Origin: Muribaculaceae bacterium
GTDB taxonomy: Bacteria; Bacteroidota; Bacteroidia; Bacteroidales; Muribaculaceae
Assembly (NCBI GenBank): GCA_022509185.1
Contig: JAFLTS010000002.1
Coordinates: 62,001-126,000, forward strand
Length of the DNA: 64,000 nucleotides
Direction: 5' to 3'
Shown: positions 62,631 through 64,000 of the stretch, in pieces
How positions within the stretch are numbered: position 1 is the stretch's first letter
How the letters are laid out: each line of letters opens with the position of its first letter
Position numbers and translations under genes: made by a program
The notes under the pieces: generated by a model
Databases searched by the model: none
Told to the model about the DNA's origin: nothing
The model's input: the letters and a program-made list of their open reading frames with translations, nothing else

Positions 62631-62826
62631 ATGATTATACCGTCAAACTATAGTGATATAACATACGATATCTGCAAAAACCATTATACTGTCAAAATGT
62701 AGGGACATCGCGTGCGATGTCTGCAAAAACCATGATACTGTCAAAATGTAGGGACATCGCGTGCGATGTCTGCAAAACCATTATACTGTCAAAATGTAGG
62801 GACATCGCGTGCGATATCTGCAAAAA
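62631..62826. repeat. Tandem array of a 49-base palindromic repeat
   Basis: Three near-identical units (62681-62729, 62730-62777, 62778-62826) follow one degenerate unit (62631-62680). Each has TTATACTGTCAAAATGTAGG, then the perfect palindrome GACATCGC-GT-GCGATGTC, then TGCAAAAACC. Differences between units are single bases, and the second unit is one base shorter. There are no unique spacers, so this is not a CRISPR. Two degenerate copies lie at 38.4-38.5 kb. The elements resemble intergenic palindromic (REP/MITE-like) repeats. Confidence 0.85.
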
Positions 62827-62968
62827 CCAAAGTTTTTTAGAAGACAAGACACGCTATATCTTCACTGGTCTTTTAGGTACTTTTACGGATAATCATTTTT
62901 ATCTATCCTAAAAGGTATTTGTTTCTCTGTCATGACACCGCTTTTAAAATAGGATAGAATATTATTAC
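62827..62968. other. Intergenic stretch with inverted repeats
   Basis: No gene is seen. CTTTTAGG and CCTAAAAG form an 8-bp inverted repeat around about 30 bases (62870-62920 region), and CTATCCT pairs with AGGATAG near 62952. Their role is unknown. Confidence 0.4.
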
Positions 62969-63005
62969 AAAAAAAGGGATGCGTATCACTACGTATCCCT
63001 TTTTT
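62969..63005. terminator. Strong bidirectional terminator
   Basis: Seven A residues, GGGATGCGTA, a TCAC loop, TACGTATCCC and six T residues form a 10-bp stem with one G-T pair. It works on both strands and probably ends minus-strand transcripts from the choloylglycine-hydrolase-like gene and from the candidate small RNA. Confidence 0.9.
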
Positions 63006-63173
63006 CCAATGCATCACGAAACACATCGGAATACATTGATGGTCCTAATCCTAATTTTAACTATTAATCCATAACTTTACTAATGCAACAATAAAATTAT
63101 CAATGAAACGATTAATTGGTCTTATGAGAAGAATTTGTTGTTGCGGGTTAATATTATACCTCGTTCGGCATAA
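62969..63173 (-). ncRNA. Candidate small RNA
   Basis: A good minus-strand promoter at 63179-63209 and the terminator at 62969-63005 define a transcript of about 205 bases with no sizeable gene. Near the 3' end CAATGTA and TGCATTG can pair. A 15-codon open frame (62989-63036, MYSDVFRDALEKRDT) ends inside the terminator stem. It may be a stand-alone RNA, a 3'-UTR-derived RNA of the gene at 63340, or a tiny-peptide message. No known RNA family was recognised. Confidence 0.35.
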
Positions 63174-63178
63174 CAAAG

Positions 63179-63209
63179 CAAAGGTAATATTATTTTTTCA
63201 TTTTGCAAA
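63179..63209 (-). promoter_or_regulatory. Promoter facing the candidate small RNA
   Basis: On the minus strand, TTTG (63206-63209), a 19-base spacer and TACCTTTG (63179-63186) fit the Bacteroidetes consensus exactly. No annotated gene begins downstream on this strand. Confidence 0.6.
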
Positions 63210-63339
63210 AATAAAGGGAAGAAAAAACATGAAATCAAGGTCTTTTTTATCATTTTTCCATCTCATCCCTTTATTTTCTGATTATCCCTGCAAAAGCACT
63301 TTAATATGTACTTCTGCTCTCTATTATACCCGGGTATTA

Positions 63340-64000
63340 TCAATACATAGGAGTGAAACCTTTTGATTTCTCTAAGGCATGATTGGCATCTCCCATCAAT
63401 TTGGTTTCCTTAGTAGTGTCAAGCTTCAAAATCGGAGCTTCTTTTTTGAGATCACATTTTTGCAGATCCACATAATAGATTCCGAAATTTGTAACTATAT
63501 CAAAGAAATAACGTCTGTTCTTTATATCGGCGTAAGATCTCCATTGGGTAGATGACACATTGGGTTCTCCTTGAATCAGATAGGTGTAAGGTACGCAAGA
63601 ATTCACCAATACGCTCCTGGCAATGTTCACAGCAAGATCAGGCTCCGACGTTGCTTCCACATGGTGTGCAAAGAAATTGGCACGTACGCAACGGTCAGGG
63701 CTTTTCACAGTGCCCGGGAGCATGTTTGTGCCACCCACATTTCCCCAATAGTCAATGATAGCTCTCATTGACGGCCATTGCGGATCGTTGGTCATTGCCC
63801 AATAATCTCCCATGTCGTTGATCTTTATCTCACCGTTGTCAAACTCTACTATCACGCTCTTGCCCGAAGCATCGGTAATACCCCAGTGTAAGGCTGAAAC
63901 CGTTCCGCCGTCAAAGGTGGCACCACCTATATTGAAATCGTGTTTCTGCAAAATCTCAACACATTCATCCGTGGTGGCGTTAAGATCCAGAAGCCAACCT
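63340..64000 (-). CDS. Choloylglycine hydrolase family protein (3' part, cut by window edge)
   Basis: The C-terminal 219 residues of a linear amide C-N hydrolase (Ntn family: bile salt hydrolase, penicillin acylase). The reading frame stays open to the window end, so the start and the catalytic N-terminal Cys are outside. Seen are FDGGTVSALHWGITDASGKSVIVEF with DNGEIKIND, the VMTN-like AMTNDPQWP, and the SSTQWRSYADIKNRRYFF stretch near the C-terminus, all typical of the family. Whether it acts on bile salts or on other amides cannot be told from this part. Confidence 0.8.
   Translation of the reverse strand, partial: GWLLDLNATTDECVEILQKHDFNIGGATFDGGTVSALHWGITDASGKSVIVEFDNGEIKINDMGDYWAMTNDPQWPSMRAIIDYWGNVGGTNMLPGTVKSPDRCVRANFFAHHVEATSEPDLAVNIARSVLVNSCVPYTYLIQGEPNVSSTQWRSYADIKNRRYFFDIVTNFGIYYVDLQKCDLKKEAPILKLDTTKETKLMGDANHALEKSKGFTPMY

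Noticed and set aside
62681..62826. Direct repeats that look at first like a CRISPR array
   Set aside because: The units are head to tail with no unique spacers, the repeat is internally palindromic, and no cas gene is present.
63103..63366. 87-codon plus-strand frame
   Set aside because: Composition is unlike a protein, it overlaps the 3' end of the choloylglycine-hydrolase-like gene, and it covers a promoter and AT-rich intergenic DNA.

Overview
The window is chromosomal DNA from a member of the Bacteroidales, plausibly a gut Muribaculaceae-like or Bacteroides-like species; the family level is inference. Supporting signs are two SusC/SusD systems, a hybrid two-component sensor of the Bacteroides fructan type, a T9SS-like C-terminal tail on a secreted enzyme, absence of clear Shine-Dalgarno sites, and many Bacteroidetes-type promoters (TTTG, about 19-21 bases, TAnnTTTG). 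No prophage, insertion sequence, CRISPR array or rRNA was seen. All genes look intact; the two edge genes are cut by the window.

Layout. 1-3743 (minus): edge of a secreted protein, then sufB-phoH-Smr. 3849-3919: tRNA-Gln. 4089-11504 (minus): a SusC-D-E-F type outer-membrane glycan uptake operon with no enzyme beside it. 11768-14670 (minus): HAD phosphatase, ribF and a DUF4836 lipoprotein. 14815-17017 (plus): pfkA and an aspartate-type aminotransferase, then tRNA-Tyr (minus). 17238-26786 (plus): housekeeping genes (upp, recF, DUF721/DciA-like, thioesterase, TPR-like unknown, ribH, a RelA/SpoT enzyme, a 7TM-HD phosphodiesterase, a DUF4919 protein, a SlyD-like isomerase). 26795-32405 (minus): parA-parB-DUF5683-lytic transglycosylase, preceded by a MATE transporter. 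32478-37374 (plus): TolC, HlyD-type adaptor and two ABC-2 permeases without an ATPase. 37423-38879 (minus): a coiled-coil protein and a small acidic lipoprotein.

39064-62458 is a fructan utilisation locus resembling the B. thetaiotaomicron BT1754-BT1763 region. SusC, SusD, a DUF4960 surface lipoprotein and a GH32-like enzyme (minus, 39064-47881) bind, cut and import fructan. The hybrid sensor (minus, 55368-58088) should sense fructose in the periplasm. A periplasmic-type GH32 enzyme, a sugar permease and a fructokinase (plus, 58429-62458) release, import and phosphorylate fructose. A MATE transporter and an RND tripartite pump (48102-55376) sit between the two halves. PfkA elsewhere in the window would take the phosphorylated sugar into glycolysis.

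The last 1.5 kb holds a tandem array of a 49-base palindromic repeat, a candidate small RNA, and the 3' part of a choloylglycine-hydrolase-family gene. The most notable points are the Asp-to-Glu change at the GH32 nucleophile position, the palindromic repeat family with compensatory changes, the candidate small RNA, and a phased ATTAAC box array upstream of the orphan SusCDEF operon.
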